Source: DATFVJ01 sp963820395
GTDB taxonomy: Bacteria > Actinomycetota > Actinomycetes > Streptosporangiales > Streptosporangiaceae
Assembly (NCBI GenBank): GCA_963820395.1
Contig: CAWGAE010000021.1
Span: 1-64,000 of the forward strand
Direction: 5' to 3'
DNA: 64,000 nucleotides
The translations under genes were made by a program, and so were the position numbers. A model generated the notes under the pieces. It was not told the DNA's origin. It searched no databases and was given only the letters and a program-made list of their open reading frames with translations. This document shows, piece after piece, positions 1 to 9,132 of this stretch; within the stretch, counting starts at the first letter, position 1; every line of letters starts with the position of its first letter.

Positions 1-76
1 CCATTTTCGGGTCAGGGGAGGGCGCCGTAGGCGCACCCAGATAGGCCGTTTGCGCGACCGGCTATCCACGGCGCTG

Positions 77-329
77 TCAGCCGATCCAGACGATATTGAA
101 AATGCGGATCAGCCTGGCCAGCTCATTGACGTGGAACGCGAAGATCCCATGACCGGAACCGAACACCGTCTCACGGAACGCCGGGTCATTCGCCGGGCGG
201 CAGCACGACGGAATCCCATGGCTCCTCGGCGAGGCCGACAGCTCGTTCCACCAGCGCATCACGGGCATCCTCCGGCAGCCCGTGGAACTGAACCTGCGCT
301 CCGCCGCCGAACTCGACCCGGTAGGTCAC
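77..329 (-). pseudogene. RelE/ParE-like toxin partner of DUF6247, frameshifted
   Basis: The N-terminal part starts at GTG 329 (VTYRVEFGGG) and reads well as far as the motif VVLPPGE near 190. It then hits a stop at 186. The remainder (NDPAFRE...FHVNELARLIRIFNIVWIG) continues in another minus frame to a stop at 77. Rejoined, the roughly 85-residue product resembles the small RelE/ParE-fold proteins that sit beside DUF6247 genes in actinobacteria. The start overlaps the DUF6247 stop in a GTGA junction, so the two were translationally coupled. A single indel near 186-200 inactivates it unless recoded. The family assignment is recalled from similar operons, not from a search. Confidence 0.5.
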
Positions 330-631
330 CGGCGCTGGGCCCAGCCGGGGACGACCTCCTCGATCGGTGCGGCGCCTTCCAGACTGCCCGTCTGCACGGC
401 ATCGCGCACGGCCTGCAGCCTGGTTTCGTATCCAGGGTCGGAGTAGGCCGCCGCACGCAGCCGCCACAGCCGCAGCAGGTCGTGAAGCCGCCGGTACTGC
501 TCCGGCCGACGCGCACCTTCCACGGCGGCCTCGTACTCGGCCAGGAACTGCTCGTGAAACCGGGCGGGCAGGACGTGCAGGATCTCGACCGGGTCGTCCG
601 GGCCGTAGTCATGCGGCGGCTGCGCAGTCAC
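326..631 (-). CDS. DUF6247 family protein
   Basis: This is a 101-residue soluble protein starting at GTG 631. It carries the family's typical pattern: YGPDDPVEIL near the start, FLAEYEAAVEGARRP in the middle, then LHDLLRLWRLRAAAYSDPGY, and an acidic tail ending VPGW. DUF6247 genes commonly precede a small RelE-like gene, suggesting an antitoxin-type role, but no function is established from the sequence. It overlaps the upstream small gene by GTGA (628-631) and the downstream toxin-like gene by GTGA (326-329), so three genes form a tightly coupled minus-strand operon. An open frame extends upstream to 1048, but residues before 631 look like non-coding read-through. Confidence 0.65.
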   Translation of the reverse strand: MTAQPPHDYGPDDPVEILHVLPARFHEQFLAEYEAAVEGARRPEQYRRLHDLLRLWRLRAAAYSDPGYETRLQAVRDAVQTGSLEGAAPIEEVVPGWAQRR

Positions 632-777
632 CACGCCGCTCCGCCCGCGGCGCTTCCGGCCAGGACGAACCCGGCCAGAAAACCACCGCCGCCGATCAGG
701 TGCAGGGCGCGGCCGCAGCCGACGGCCGGGGACGCGGCGGCTAGGCCCGGTGCGTCGTCGAGGGGAAACTCGCTCAC
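628..777 (-). CDS. small hydrophobic protein upstream of DUF6247
   Basis: A 49-residue frame starts at GTG 777 (VSEFPLDD) and ends in a glycine/alanine-rich hydrophobic stretch compatible with one membrane segment. Its stop overlaps the DUF6247 start as GTGA, which is the main reason to believe it. I do not recognise the family. A chance frame in GC-rich DNA remains possible. Confidence 0.25.
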   Translation of the reverse strand: MSEFPLDDAPGLAAASPAVGCGRALHLIGGGGFLAGFVLAGSAAGGAAW

Positions 778-881
778 GGACCAAGCGTAGACCCGGAGCA
801 CTCCGCGTCGCCTGAGATGGCGCTGGCGGCCGGTCGGCGTCCCGGGAAGGCGGAGGAGCAAGGGCGGGCGGGGAACGCCGG

Positions 882-983
882 GTCACCCTTACCGGCATCG
901 ACCAGGGCCACTCCAGCGCCTCGGCCGCCGACCGGGAAGGGTTCCAGCAACTGGTTGCCGAGGTGTCCTTGGGGCGGGTGTCG
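882..983 (+). pseudogene. serine recombinase fragment (resolvase domain)
   Basis: The short plus-strand stretch IDQGHSSASAADREGFQQL followed by VAEVSLGRV matches the segment of recombinase-family serine recombinases between the flexible D(Q/L)G.S loop and the 'GR' helix. Neither the catalytic-serine N-terminus nor the rest of the protein is present. Just beyond it, in a shifted frame, a further 40 codons stay open (VEMGATLRIGG...) without a match I recognise. This is a remnant of an old mobile element. Confidence 0.45.
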
Positions 984-1180
984 ATGAGCAGTTGCCCGAT
1001 TCGCTGGTCGAGATGGGCGCCACGCTGCGGATCGGCGGGCAGGAACACCTAAAGGCTCGCGTCGGTGTCCTGATCAGCGAATATCGCGTGGTCGCACGAC
1101 TTTGACTTGGACGAGGTTTTCGGTACGCACAACGTCAAAACGTCACCTCCCTGCTCTGCCGGGGGCACGAAAGCCCCAGG

Positions 1181-2626
1181 TTAGCGGGAGCGCCTCGCCT
1201 CGAAGTTATCGATCGCGAGACCAAGCTGAGCGAACTTCCGGGTGTATTCAACTCGGACAACACCAGTCGCCGCTGGCGGCCGGCCCGGGTCTTTGTACTG
1301 GTCGCCGAGGTTGGAGAAAACGGCGATGATGTAATGCCGGTGCGCCGTGCCGGGCAGTGACTGGACGATGCCGGCGTCTGCGCCCGCGTTCGACACCCAG
1401 CCGGGCTTGTGCGCGAATGCCACTTGTGCGGTTGCGTTGCAGTGCCGCACGTCCTTGCCGAAGTTACTACCTTGCACTTTTACGGTACCGTCGGCGGCGA
1501 TCCATCGCTTCGCGACGCGTTGCGGAATGCCCGGGCCGGGATAGTGGGAGCCGCAGTAGTTCGTGGTCGAGAGCATCCAGTTCCAGCCCTGCTGGCCAAG
1601 TTCCTGCTTGAACAGCCGGCGAGCGGCCAGGCTCAGGACCGCGCTGGTCACCGCTTTGCCGTCAGGCGCGGTCCACAGCTGGCCCCGGCCTCCGTTGATG
1701 AGCGCGAGCAGCTTGGCGGTGTCCAGCGAGCTCATCGTGATGGCGTTGCTCCAATTCCCGCCGTTGGTGGGTGTAGTGCCTTTCAGCTGGAGCGTCTCCA
1801 GGCCGAGGTTCTGGAACGTCTGATTGAGGCGGCCGATCGCATTGTGATCCCAGAGCAGCTTGATCAGGGCGCAGGAGGCGGCGTTCGACGACCAGGTGAG
1901 CGAGGCGTCTATGTATCCCCGGATGGTGTTGCTGCTGGCGCGGCCGCACAGTGAGCTGGTGGGCGTCGGCCGGTAGCTATAAGTGTCGCCGAGCTTGATC
2001 TGACCCGCGTCAGCCAGCCGGAGGACCCCAAAATTTACCATTAGCTTCAGCACCGAAGCCGGGTAGGGCAGCATAAAGTCGAGCGGCGCGTGCTCACGGC
2101 CCCGTACCACGTCGATGGTGCCATTGCCGTGATTAGTGTACCAACCGGAGTCGTCCCATTGGCGCCAGCGGACGTCGGTGGTGTGGAAATTCCGGTCGAC
2201 GGGCACCACGATCCCGTGTGGGTACTGCGGGCTCATTAGCACGGTGCCGGATGAGGTGATCCTGCCGCGCGAGTCAAGTTCGAAGACGGTGGCGTTTATC
2301 TGCGGCTGTTGCACGATCGGCCGCGGATTGCTGATCGCCACGTACACGCGTACGCGCTGCTCGGGCGTTGCGGCCTCCTTGTCAATACTGGGTTCCAGGG
2401 GCCGGTTTTGCGCCGACCCGGGCGGCGCCAGATCCAGGACCTGCCGGAAGTGCAGGCGATCCATGGTCTGCCGTAGCTCCCGCGCGACAGGGCTTACCGA
2501 GTGGTCCGGTGCGGTAGCGGCGGCCAGCGACATTGCTGGCTGGGCTACGGACAAGCCAGATGCAACCGCAAATGAACCGACGATCGCCAGCACTACTACT
2601 GCGGCTAATTTACGTTTATGCAACAT
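1181..2626 (-). CDS. secreted beta-lactamase-like serine hydrolase
   Basis: This is a 481-residue protein with an N-terminal signal peptide (residues 1-29, KRK charge cluster then a hydrophobic run). Residues 80-160 form a variable domain. Residues 185-440 form a class A beta-lactamase/PBP-type fold with the expected motifs in order: SVLK (191-194, nucleophile Ser191 and Lys194), SSN (246-248, replacing SDN) and HKPGW (406-410, at the KTG position). Such proteins act outside the membrane as penicillin-binding or beta-lactam-hydrolysing enzymes; which one cannot be told here. The start is ATG 2626, preceded by a GGAAAG ribosome site 7 nt upstream. It is monocistronic and appears intact. Confidence 0.8.
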   Translation of the reverse strand: MLHKRKLAAVVVLAIVGSFAVASGLSVAQPAMSLAAATAPDHSVSPVARELRQTMDRLHFRQVLDLAPPGSAQNRPLEPSIDKEAATPEQRVRVYVAISNPRPIVQQPQINATVFELDSRGRITSSGTVLMSPQYPHGIVVPVDRNFHTTDVRWRQWDDSGWYTNHGNGTIDVVRGREHAPLDFMLPYPASVLKLMVNFGVLRLADAGQIKLGDTYSYRPTPTSSLCGRASSNTIRGYIDASLTWSSNAASCALIKLLWDHNAIGRLNQTFQNLGLETLQLKGTTPTNGGNWSNAITMSSLDTAKLLALINGGRGQLWTAPDGKAVTSAVLSLAARRLFKQELGQQGWNWMLSTTNYCGSHYPGPGIPQRVAKRWIAADGTVKVQGSNFGKDVRHCNATAQVAFAHKPGWVSNAGADAGIVQSLPGTAHRHYIIAVFSNLGDQYKDPGRPPAATGVVRVEYTRKFAQLGLAIDNFEARRSR

Positions 2627-2989
2627 AATATTCTTTCCGCGGTGCCGTGGTGCGTGTCACTGGCAAGCGGGCCGTGGCCGCCCCGCCTAGATCGCTTGGA
2701 CCGGAAAGTTTGAGCAGGTCAGTGGTCGTCGGAATCAGCGCCAGCACCGCCACGGCAGCTTTTGGCCTCGTTGCCCAGCAGCGATTGATGGCTCTCGTAT
2801 AGGACTCCGATTCTGTCGCAAACCTCCTGCAGATTCCCGTAGACACGCCCGCGGGCCGAACCTTCGTCCCGCTGGGCTCCCCCAGTGCCGAGCTTGCCGC
2901 CGAGCCTGGCTGTCCCTGCTTGCTTGGTTTGTCCGAGCCTTGCCATAGGGGCGTCGGCACAGATCTGGGGCAGTCAGTGGTCTTCCAGG

Positions 2990-3700
2990 TAATTGGACAG
3001 GTTCTCGATCCGCCACCGGGTCGCCTGGGTAGGGCTTGATCCAGCTGGTGGCGGAGTACCAGTCGAGCCGGGAGCATAACCGGGTTCGCCTGGTCCTCGT
3101 CGGGCCTGGCCTCGCCGAAGTGCTGGTAGGTGCTCCACGCGGCCCATTGCCGGTAGATGCCGAGCACCGGGGCAGGGATCACCGTCTGGGCCGAGCCGTT
3201 TGATGCGGATGCGGCCGCCTGCCCCGCGGTCCTGCCGTCACCCCGGCCAGGTCCGCCGTCAGCGGGATCTGGTTGGGCACCGCGTTGTAGGGGTCGGGTC
3301 CCGCGTGTTGATGAAGGCGCCGGACATCGGCTCGGCGGCGCGGTCCTCCTGGTTCATCGGCTGGATGCCGAGGATCTGCTCGATGGTTTTCACCATGTTG
3401 AGCTGGGTGTAGTAGGTTTCGTCGGTCACATTCCGGTTGGCGTAAGGGCTGATCACCAGTACCGGGCCGCGGTGCCCGTCCACGTGGTCGACGCCGTTTT
3501 GCGTGTCGTCCTCGTCCACGAAGATCGCTGAGGACCGCCAGAACTTGCTGTGTGAGATGGCGTCCACGATGCGGCCGAAGGCGAGGTCGTTCTCGGCGAC
3601 CTCGGCGACCGGGGCGGTCGACCTCGCCCCACTCCCCGCCCGCGCATGGTCGATGCCGCAGTCGGGCTACCTGACCTGGCAGCAGTGGTACCAGGGCTCC
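2990..3700 (-). pseudogene. phosphoesterase (acid phosphatase/phospholipase C family) C-terminal remnant
   Basis: The best-preserved block (3259-3567) reads DAISHSKFWRSSAIFVDEDD, then QNGVDHVDGHRGPVLVISPY and TIEQILGIQPMNQEDRAA. This is the conserved C-terminal core of actinobacterial and proteobacterial phosphoesterase-family proteins. After DPTP a frameshift moves the frame to YNAVPNQIPL. A third frame around 3000-3080 carries LDWYSATSWIKPYPGD, the family's extreme C-terminal motif. Upstream of 3567 only faint, stop-containing similarity remains (PVAEVAENDLAFGRIV). The gene has therefore lost its N-terminal half and suffered at least two frameshifts. Confidence 0.75.
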
Positions 3701-3766
3701 CCCAGCTCACGACTCTCGTGAGCCGGTCGTAGTCCGCGTCGCGGCCGACGGCGGAGCCAGTCAGCC

Positions 3767-4204
3767 TCACCGGTGAACGGTAACGCGCAGACTGAACGTT
3801 TGCGCTGGCCGCTGGGACCTCTCCCACCACCGCCGGTAGGCCAGCCGCAGCTGGGTGTTCCCCGCCCCGATCACCCGGAATCGGAGGACCTCAACGCCGC
3901 CGACGCCGACCCACCCCCGCGGGTTCGGGTCAGCTACATAGGTGGCAGCGCCCTCCTGCTGCAGGACGGTCCGGTTGACCGTGACGACCTGCCAGCCGTA
4001 GCCAGTGCTCGGATTGCTGGGGAGCCTGATGACCAGGCGCTGGGACCTTTGCAACTGGACGACCCGCCCGTCCTGGCTCTGCTGCACGACCATGGGGCGA
4101 GGCGGCGGCGGCGCGGGTGCGGCGGTCGCCGCGCCCGCTATACCCGCCACGCCGGCCATGGCGAGTGGGCTGAGCAGAACAGCGGTGAACAGTCTGCAGC
4201 TCAT
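3767..4204 (-). CDS. chagasin/I42-family protease inhibitor, secreted
   Basis: This is a 145-residue protein starting at ATG 4204 (MSCRLFTAVLL), 8 nt after a GGGGGA ribosome site. The frame is open further upstream, but only this start gives a clean signal peptide ending near AGAATAAPA. The mature part carries the three inhibitor loops of the I42 (chagasin) family: SNPSTGYGW, the GVGGVE loop, and RRWWE in place of RPWE. Such proteins block papain-type cysteine proteases. The protein is exported and may guard the cell envelope. It looks intact, and its stop abuts the decayed phosphoesterase. Confidence 0.75.
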   Translation of the reverse strand: MSCRLFTAVLLSPLAMAGVAGIAGAATAAPAPPPPRPMVVQQSQDGRVVQLQRSQRLVIRLPSNPSTGYGWQVVTVNRTVLQQEGAATYVADPNPRGWVGVGGVEVLRFRVIGAGNTQLRLAYRRWWERSQRPAQTFSLRVTVHR

Positions 4205-4689
4205 TGGCTGAATCCCCCGATTCCTTTCTGCAGTGGGCCCGGCGCCAGCCGATTCCGGCACGACCAACGCCACACTCATTCCCGTCGTGCGCGCGGAAGA
4301 CACCCGTTACCGCTGAGAATGCCGAACCCCTTGCACGACTTTGGGTTCAGCGGACGGAAGCGAAACGCCGCTGCGTACCCGATCGACTGGTCAACGCCGG
4401 GGCATTGCGGTCACTCGCGGGTAGGCCAAGCAAGCGTTCACCTTGTGCGACGTCGACGACGCCTTCCGCGGACAAGCGAGAGCCACCAGTGCGGGGCTCG
4501 GCGCATTCACGGTGACACGGTGGGACCACGGCGAGCTGCCGCCTCCCCGGAGCGACAGCCTATGGATTGACGCGAGCCCGCAGGGCACATCCAGGCACAT
4601 GAGCACCAAAGACAGACACTTCCGCGCCTTCTCAGGTAGGTTTGACGGTCGAGGCGTGGCGTGCTCTGGGCTCGCCTTTCAGACCAGGG
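4205..4689. other. gap without recognisable gene
   Basis: Apart from the ribosome site of the inhibitor gene at its left edge, I see no supported coding frame, repeat or RNA. Frames on both strands are short and arginine-rich, as expected for shadows in GC-rich DNA. Confidence 0.5.
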
Positions 4690-5208
4690 TCATGCGGGGG
4701 CGGACGGGCGGCGGATCCTGGCCGCGAGCACGTCGCGGAGTCTGATCACGCCGCGCAGTTGCTTGCCGTCTAGCACTGGCAAGTGGTGCAGTCCGTGCTG
4801 CAGCATGATCCTGGTGGCTTCGTCGGCCGGCGTGCCGGGGCGTACGGATAGCGGGTCCGGGGTCATCCACTCGCCGACGCGCGATGTATGCGGGTCCGCG
4901 CCTGAGGCGGTCGCCCGTAGCACATCCCACTTGGTCAAGATTCCGGCAAGGAACGACGATTGGATGATCACGGCCGAGCCGGCCCGCGCCCGGACCATGG
5001 CGGCAGCCGCGCTCGCCAGCGTGGTGTCCGGCGTGGCGGTTACCACGCTGGTGTGAATGAGCTCTTGCACGGTGACCGCGGAGGCGCTTCCGCCCTGGCA
5101 CCGGTTTTCACTCATTTTCGCCGATCTGATCGCGTCCGGGTCGCTCGGCGCAGTGGCCGGCCGCGCCAGTTCCTGGGCGTCTCGCGCAAATCCAACGTCG
5201 CTTGTCAT
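4690..5208 (-). CDS. CBS-domain protein
   Basis: A 172-residue soluble protein made of a 45-residue polar leader and two CBS motifs (about 46-104 and 113-165). CBS pairs bind adenine nucleotides and act as energy or redox sensors. Small stand-alone CBS proteins in actinobacteria often belong to the DosR dormancy regulon. The start at ATG 5208 follows GAAGGAG by 8 nt. About 107 bp upstream lies a GGGACC-type palindrome (5308-5321) in a promoter segment shared with 11217-11284, pointing to hypoxia- or redox-responsive control by inference. Confidence 0.8.
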   Translation of the reverse strand: MTSDVGFARDAQELARPATAPSDPDAIRSAKMSENRCQGGSASAVTVQELIHTSVVTATPDTTLASAAAAMVRARAGSAVIIQSSFLAGILTKWDVLRATASGADPHTSRVGEWMTPDPLSVRPGTPADEATRIMLQHGLHHLPVLDGKQLRGVIRLRDVLAARIRRPSAPA

Positions 5209-5255
5209 TTCGCCCGCTCCTTCGCCGTTATGCTCGCCTCCGACCCCGTGGCCTC

Positions 5256-5321
5256 AAGCTGTGCGGACCTGCCGCAGCCGGCCAGAGCAGGTCGGCCTCT
5301 CCTAGCAGGGACCCAGGTCCC
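5256..5321 (-). promoter_or_regulatory. DosR-like box in a conserved promoter segment
   Basis: GGGACCCAGGTCCC at 5308-5321 is a one-mismatch palindrome resembling the DosR/DevR consensus GGGAC-N4-GTCCC. The 52 bases on its left (AAGCTGTGCGGACCTGCC...) match 11217-11267 closely, and that segment ends in the perfect palindrome GGGACCTAGGTCCC. The two sites sit at the same spacing from the conserved block. The box lies upstream of the CBS gene. Confidence 0.45.
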
Positions 5322-5604
5322 GTTCCAGCGCCGCCTGGAGCGGCGCAGACGGGACCCGGTCGAACCGGTAGTGCGGCGGCGCGGGCGGACCTGGCGGCCT
5401 GGTCACCGCATTGCCGACCCGCAGCGCGATGGGAGCTGCGGAATCACGTCTGCGGCAAACCTCCGGTCCTATGGGCACGTACTCTCATCGGAGCCCTTAA
5501 TCGCGCCGCGCATTTGAAGTACTCATCAGCGTTGCTTGCGGCTGGGCGCGGATCGCCGCTGCCGCCTTGGCGCTGAGCGGCAATCCCAGCACGAGTAATT
5601 CTGA

Positions 5605-5940
5605 AAAGACGCGGAGATCCTGCTGCTGCGGCACCAGCTCGCGGTTCTGCGGCGCCAGCCCCGGTCGCGGCCCCAGCCTTCATGGGCGGACCGCACGCTG
5701 ATCGCGGCACTGCTCAGCATGATCCCGCGCGCCCGCCGAGCCAGCCTGCCGGTGATCGTGACCCCCGACACGGTGCTGCGCTGGCATCGCGACATCGTGC
5801 GCCGACGCTGGGCAGCCAGATCCCGGCGTAAACGGCCAGGCCGCCCCGCGACCCACCGCAATATCCGCATCCTGGTACTGCGGCTGGCCTGGGAAACCCG
5901 GCGTGGGGCTACCGCCGGATATGGCTCCGGTAATCCACAG
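5605..5940 (+). pseudogene. IS3/IS481-type transposase, N-terminal remnant
   Basis: The frames EILLLRHQLAVL (near 5605), then LIAALLSMIPRARR and TPDTVLRWHRDIVRRRW (5719 onward) are the typical N-terminal region of integrase-core transposases of Streptomyces-type genomes. Frameshifts occur near 5660 and again at ENPAWGYRR (about 5895). The DDE domain is missing. A C-terminal fragment of a similar transposase is found at 59401-59664 and a central fragment at 54540-54720. Confidence 0.65.
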
Positions 5941-6115
5941 AAGAAAGGCACCTTCATGGCGAAGGCTACCGCTGGGCGGCCCGGGATCGTGGTATCCGCA
6001 GTCCGCAGATGGTGCGGGGGATCGTGACGCAGGCCGGTGGGCTGCTGCTGGCCGAGACTGCCCGGGTGACTGGCGCCGCTGGTGGCTATCCGGGTATGAT
6101 CCGCCTGCCTGGCGG

Positions 6116-6594
6116 TCAGCTGGCAGTGCCAGCCGTGATGGCGACGCGTGGGGCCGTGCCGAGCATCCGCTCAGGCAGGGGGATGGAGCACGCAGTGGCC
6201 CATTCGATGTCGCGGAGCCGGTGGAGCGCGGCGCCGCCCCAGTCGCTGCGGGAGACGAGTCCGGCGAGGTGCTCGGGGGGCGTTCCGCCCGATAGCGGGA
6301 GCTGGGCCTTGAGGGCGTCGTCGTAGGCGCCGTGGTGCTCCGGCGGTGTCCCGCGCAGCTTCCGCGCTATGGCGCGGAGGCGGGCGCGGGCCTGCTCGGC
6401 GGGGCCGGCGGCGGTGCCCCACAGGCTTTCGAACAGCACCAGGCGCCCGGTTGGTGCTGCCTGCCGCCAGGCGTTCAGCGCCGCGGCGGGATCGGGGAGC
6501 GTCCAGATCACATGTCGCTCGACGACCGCGTCGAAGGAAACGCGGGGAGGGTCGGCCGCGTCGGCCTCGACGGTGTCCAGCCGCCACGGCGGCA
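6116..6594 (-). pseudogene. SAM-dependent methyltransferase C-terminal fragment, fused to a regulator remnant
   Basis: Residues beginning VEADAADPPRVSFDAVVERH and VIWTLPDPAAALNAWR are motif II and post-motif of a class I methyltransferase, followed by an intact-looking C-terminus (about 130 residues). The N-terminal SAM-binding glycine motif is absent. Upstream the frame runs straight into a MalT-type ATPase regulator, so a deletion joined two unrelated genes near 6595. No start codon of its own is visible. Confidence 0.6.
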
Positions 6595-7323
6595 GAGACA
6601 TCCGGGCGATCCTTGAGCCCGGTGGCGGCCAGAAGTAGGCCTGCCACCCAGCCCTCGGTGCGACGCCAGAGCCTCTCCACGTCACTCGTAGTGAGACGGC
6701 GCTCGCCGAGTGCGGTGAACAGCTCGGCGGTCTCGGGCAAGGTGAGCGCGAGATCACGCTGGCGGAGCTCGGCGACCCAGCCCCGGCGCCCCGCCACCGG
6801 CTGATGGGCAAGTGCGGGTCGACCCGGCTCGTAAATAGCATTCTCGAGGGTCTGGGGAGGTGCTCGACGACGAAGCCGAGGCCCTCGGTGATCTGCGAGC
6901 TCCGCAGGTGATATACGTCGTCGAGCACGATGACGAGTGGATCCGTGATGGCCGACCACGCAGTAAGCAGCCCGCTGAGAAACTCCGGCGGCAACCGATG
7001 CACGTCAGTTGCCGCCGCCGTGGTCTGGGCGAAGTCGCCCGGTAGCGCGCGCTCCAGGGCGAGGGCGAACGTGAGCCAAAAGCGTTCCGGCTGGTCATCG
7101 TTGGCGTCGAGTGTCACCCATTCCCGGGCGATCGGCCCAGCGTCTCGAACCACTGCGCGACGGACACAGTCTTCCCGGTGGCGGGACCGCCGGTCACCAG
7201 CGCCGCTCGCCAATCGGGCCGGGCAAGCACCCCGGCGAGGCGTGGACGGGCAATCGCCCGGACCGGTATTACCGGGCCCCCGAACTTCGAGCTTGGGACC
7301 GGAAGCGGGCCTCCCCCGGAAAC
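6595..7323 (-). pseudogene. MalT/LuxR-type ATP-binding regulator N-terminal remnant
   Basis: The start region SSKFGGPVIPVRAIARPRL and the Walker A motif GGPATGKT (near 7180) are typical of large ATP-binding LuxR-family (MalT-like) activators. The ATPase core (EWVTLDANDDQPERFW, LVIVLDDVYHL) follows after a frameshift near 7130. A second frameshift near 6790 leads to VAELRQRDLALTLPE and TEGWVAGLLLAATGLKD. The tetratricopeptide-like middle and the LuxR DNA-binding C-terminus are gone, replaced by the methyltransferase fragment. Confidence 0.65.
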
Positions 7324-7487
7324 GTCACACGCCCGGACACTCCCCATCTTGGCGGGCGCCGAGGTGCCAGGGCCGAAAATCCATCCAAGTCTTGCCCGAA
7401 CTCCGGTCCCGGGTCCCCGCCCGGGCGAGGGCCGGCCCGGCGCACCCGAAAAGGGTGAGGGCAACTCACCCCGTTCGGCGGTTCCCT

Positions 7488-7913
7488 ATGGAGGTGACAA
7501 ACTCTGGAAAGGTGACCGGTGGCACCTACGTGATCACGGTTCGCGGTTCCGCGGGTCCCTGGGTGCGGGCAGCCTTCGACTACACGCAGGTCAGCGCAGT
7601 GGGCGATACGACGGTGCTGCGGCCCGCTGGAACCGACCAGGCGGCCCTGCACGACCTCCTCCACAGAATCCAGCACCTCGGGCTCGACGTCATCGACGTA
7701 CACCTTGCAGCCGGCGGAACCGGAATGAGGCACGAGATGGCCCAGCTCACGACATGGCATCTGCCGCGAGATGCAAGTTCCGTGCTACCGGCAAGGGTTG
7801 CGAACCTTACCCGCGGCGCCCAGCTCAGCTGTTCGCGCCGTGTGCCCTCACCCAGCGCGGCTGGGAGTGGCGGCTCCGGTGCTCCACGCCGGCGGCGATG
7901 GGAGGGACAGCCG
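7488..7913 (+). CDS. small protein module, in frame with downstream FUSC gene
   Basis: From ATG 7488 (MEVTNSGKVTGGTYVITVRG) the frame encodes about 80 well-formed residues (AFDYTQVSAVGDTTVLRPAG, DLLHRIQHLGLDVIDVHLA). This resembles small actinobacterial proteins of unknown function that often accompany stress genes. No stop codon occurs before the FUSC start at 7914, and residues 85-142 look like untranslated spacer (SAAGSGGSGAPRRRR). Either the original stop was lost or this is a genuine N-terminal extension of the membrane protein. Confidence 0.4.
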
Positions 7914-8993
7914 ATGATCCAGGTGACGAAGGTATTCGAACTCAACCGCAAAGGGCTCAATGTGCGCCGGGCCCTTGGTGTCTTGGTGGTCATGCTGGTG
8001 CCGCTGATCGTCTTGGGCCTGCTCGAGCAGGAGAAGTACTACCTCAGTGTGGCCTTCGGGGCGCTGTTCACCGGGCTGATCGACCCCGGCGGGGAGTACG
8101 CGTTCCGGGCGCCGCGGATGGCGCTGGCCGCCGTGGCGGGTGCGCTGCTGACCGCCCTGGGATTCGCCATCGGCGCCGGCGCCTGGGGGGTGGTTGTCCT
8201 GGCCGCCTTCGTGATCACCTTGCTGGCCGGGCTGATGGTGAAATACGGCCTGCACGGATTCACCGCGGCCTATCTGCTCAACTCCTGGTTCCTGGTCGCG
8301 ATCGCCCTGCCCGTTGGTTACCACCTCAGCCACGGCCATACCAACGCCTGGGGGCAGGCACTGGCCTGGCTCATCGGATCAGCGCTCACCATCGCCTTCA
8401 CCGCCATCGTGTGGCTGGCCCGCGGCCGGACCGCCCGGCCGCAGCCCGCCGCCGACATCCTGCCTGGGGACAGCACGCCGGTCCCGCTGACCTGGCCAGT
8501 GATCCTTTTCGCGCTGATCCGGGCCATCGCCGTAGGCATCGCCGTGTCGATCGCGTTCGGGCTGCACCTGCCCAACGCAGACTGGATGCCGATCGCCGCG
8601 CTGGTCGCGATGAAATCCAGCCTGCAGCAATCCACCCTGGCCGCGATGCAGCGCCTGGCCGGGGCGATCATCGGCGCCGCGGTGGCCGCCGTGTTCCTGT
8701 TGACCGTGGACAGCAAGACCGTCCTGGAAGCGGTCATCGTCATCCTCGGCACCCTGGCCGGGTCCATCCGCGCCGTCGACTACGCCCTGTACTGCGCGGC
8801 GCTGGCTGGTGCCGTGCTCATCGCCACAGACCTGCCCCACCCCACCAACCTCGCCACCGAGGGCCGCCGGGTGCTGTTCACCTTCGCCGGCGTCGGGATC
8901 GCCGTCATCGTCATGCTCCTCGCAGTCCTGCTGCAAAAGCGCACCGCCAAAGCGGCACCACAGGCACCTGTTCACGAAGGCCAGGCAGGGTGA
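7914..8993 (+). CDS. FUSC-family inner-membrane protein
   Basis: A 359-residue protein with about ten hydrophobic segments arranged in two halves. It is typical of FUSC (fusaric-acid-resistance-like, aromatic-acid efflux-like) permeases: MLVPLIVLGLL..., then WGVVVLAAFVITLLAGL, and after a hydrophilic linker (ARGRTARPQPAADILPG) the second half with LHLPNADWMPIAALVAM. It starts at ATG 7914 with GGAGGGA 6 nt upstream. The frame is open from the preceding module, so the longer product 7488-8993 (501 residues) is possible. It probably exports amphipathic compounds; the substrate is unknown. Confidence 0.75.
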   Translation: MIQVTKVFELNRKGLNVRRALGVLVVMLVPLIVLGLLEQEKYYLSVAFGALFTGLIDPGGEYAFRAPRMALAAVAGALLTALGFAIGAGAWGVVVLAAFVITLLAGLMVKYGLHGFTAAYLLNSWFLVAIALPVGYHLSHGHTNAWGQALAWLIGSALTIAFTAIVWLARGRTARPQPAADILPGDSTPVPLTWPVILFALIRAIAVGIAVSIAFGLHLPNADWMPIAALVAMKSSLQQSTLAAMQRLAGAIIGAAVAAVFLLTVDSKTVLEAVIVILGTLAGSIRAVDYALYCAALAGAVLIATDLPHPTNLATEGRRVLFTFAGVGIAVIVMLLAVLLQKRTAKAAPQAPVHEGQAG

Positions 8994-9132
8994 ACAGCCC
9001 GGCGAACCATAGCTGTGACGCGGCCAGCCCTCCATCCTCGCTGGCCGTGCCGCCCTCAGCGCATGTCGCGGGGGCGACACGACCGATGAGCATCACCACG
9101 ACCTGCCGTCGACGAAGCGCAGGCGGCTGATT

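Noticed and set aside
50..790. Long plus-strand open frame over the DUF6247 operon
   Set aside because: Arginine/proline-rich shadow of the minus-strand genes without a ribosome site or family resemblance.
7400..7430. Further DosR box near GGTCCCGGGTCCCCG
   Set aside because: GC-rich run without the GGGAC-N4-GTCCC spacing; not distinguishable from background.
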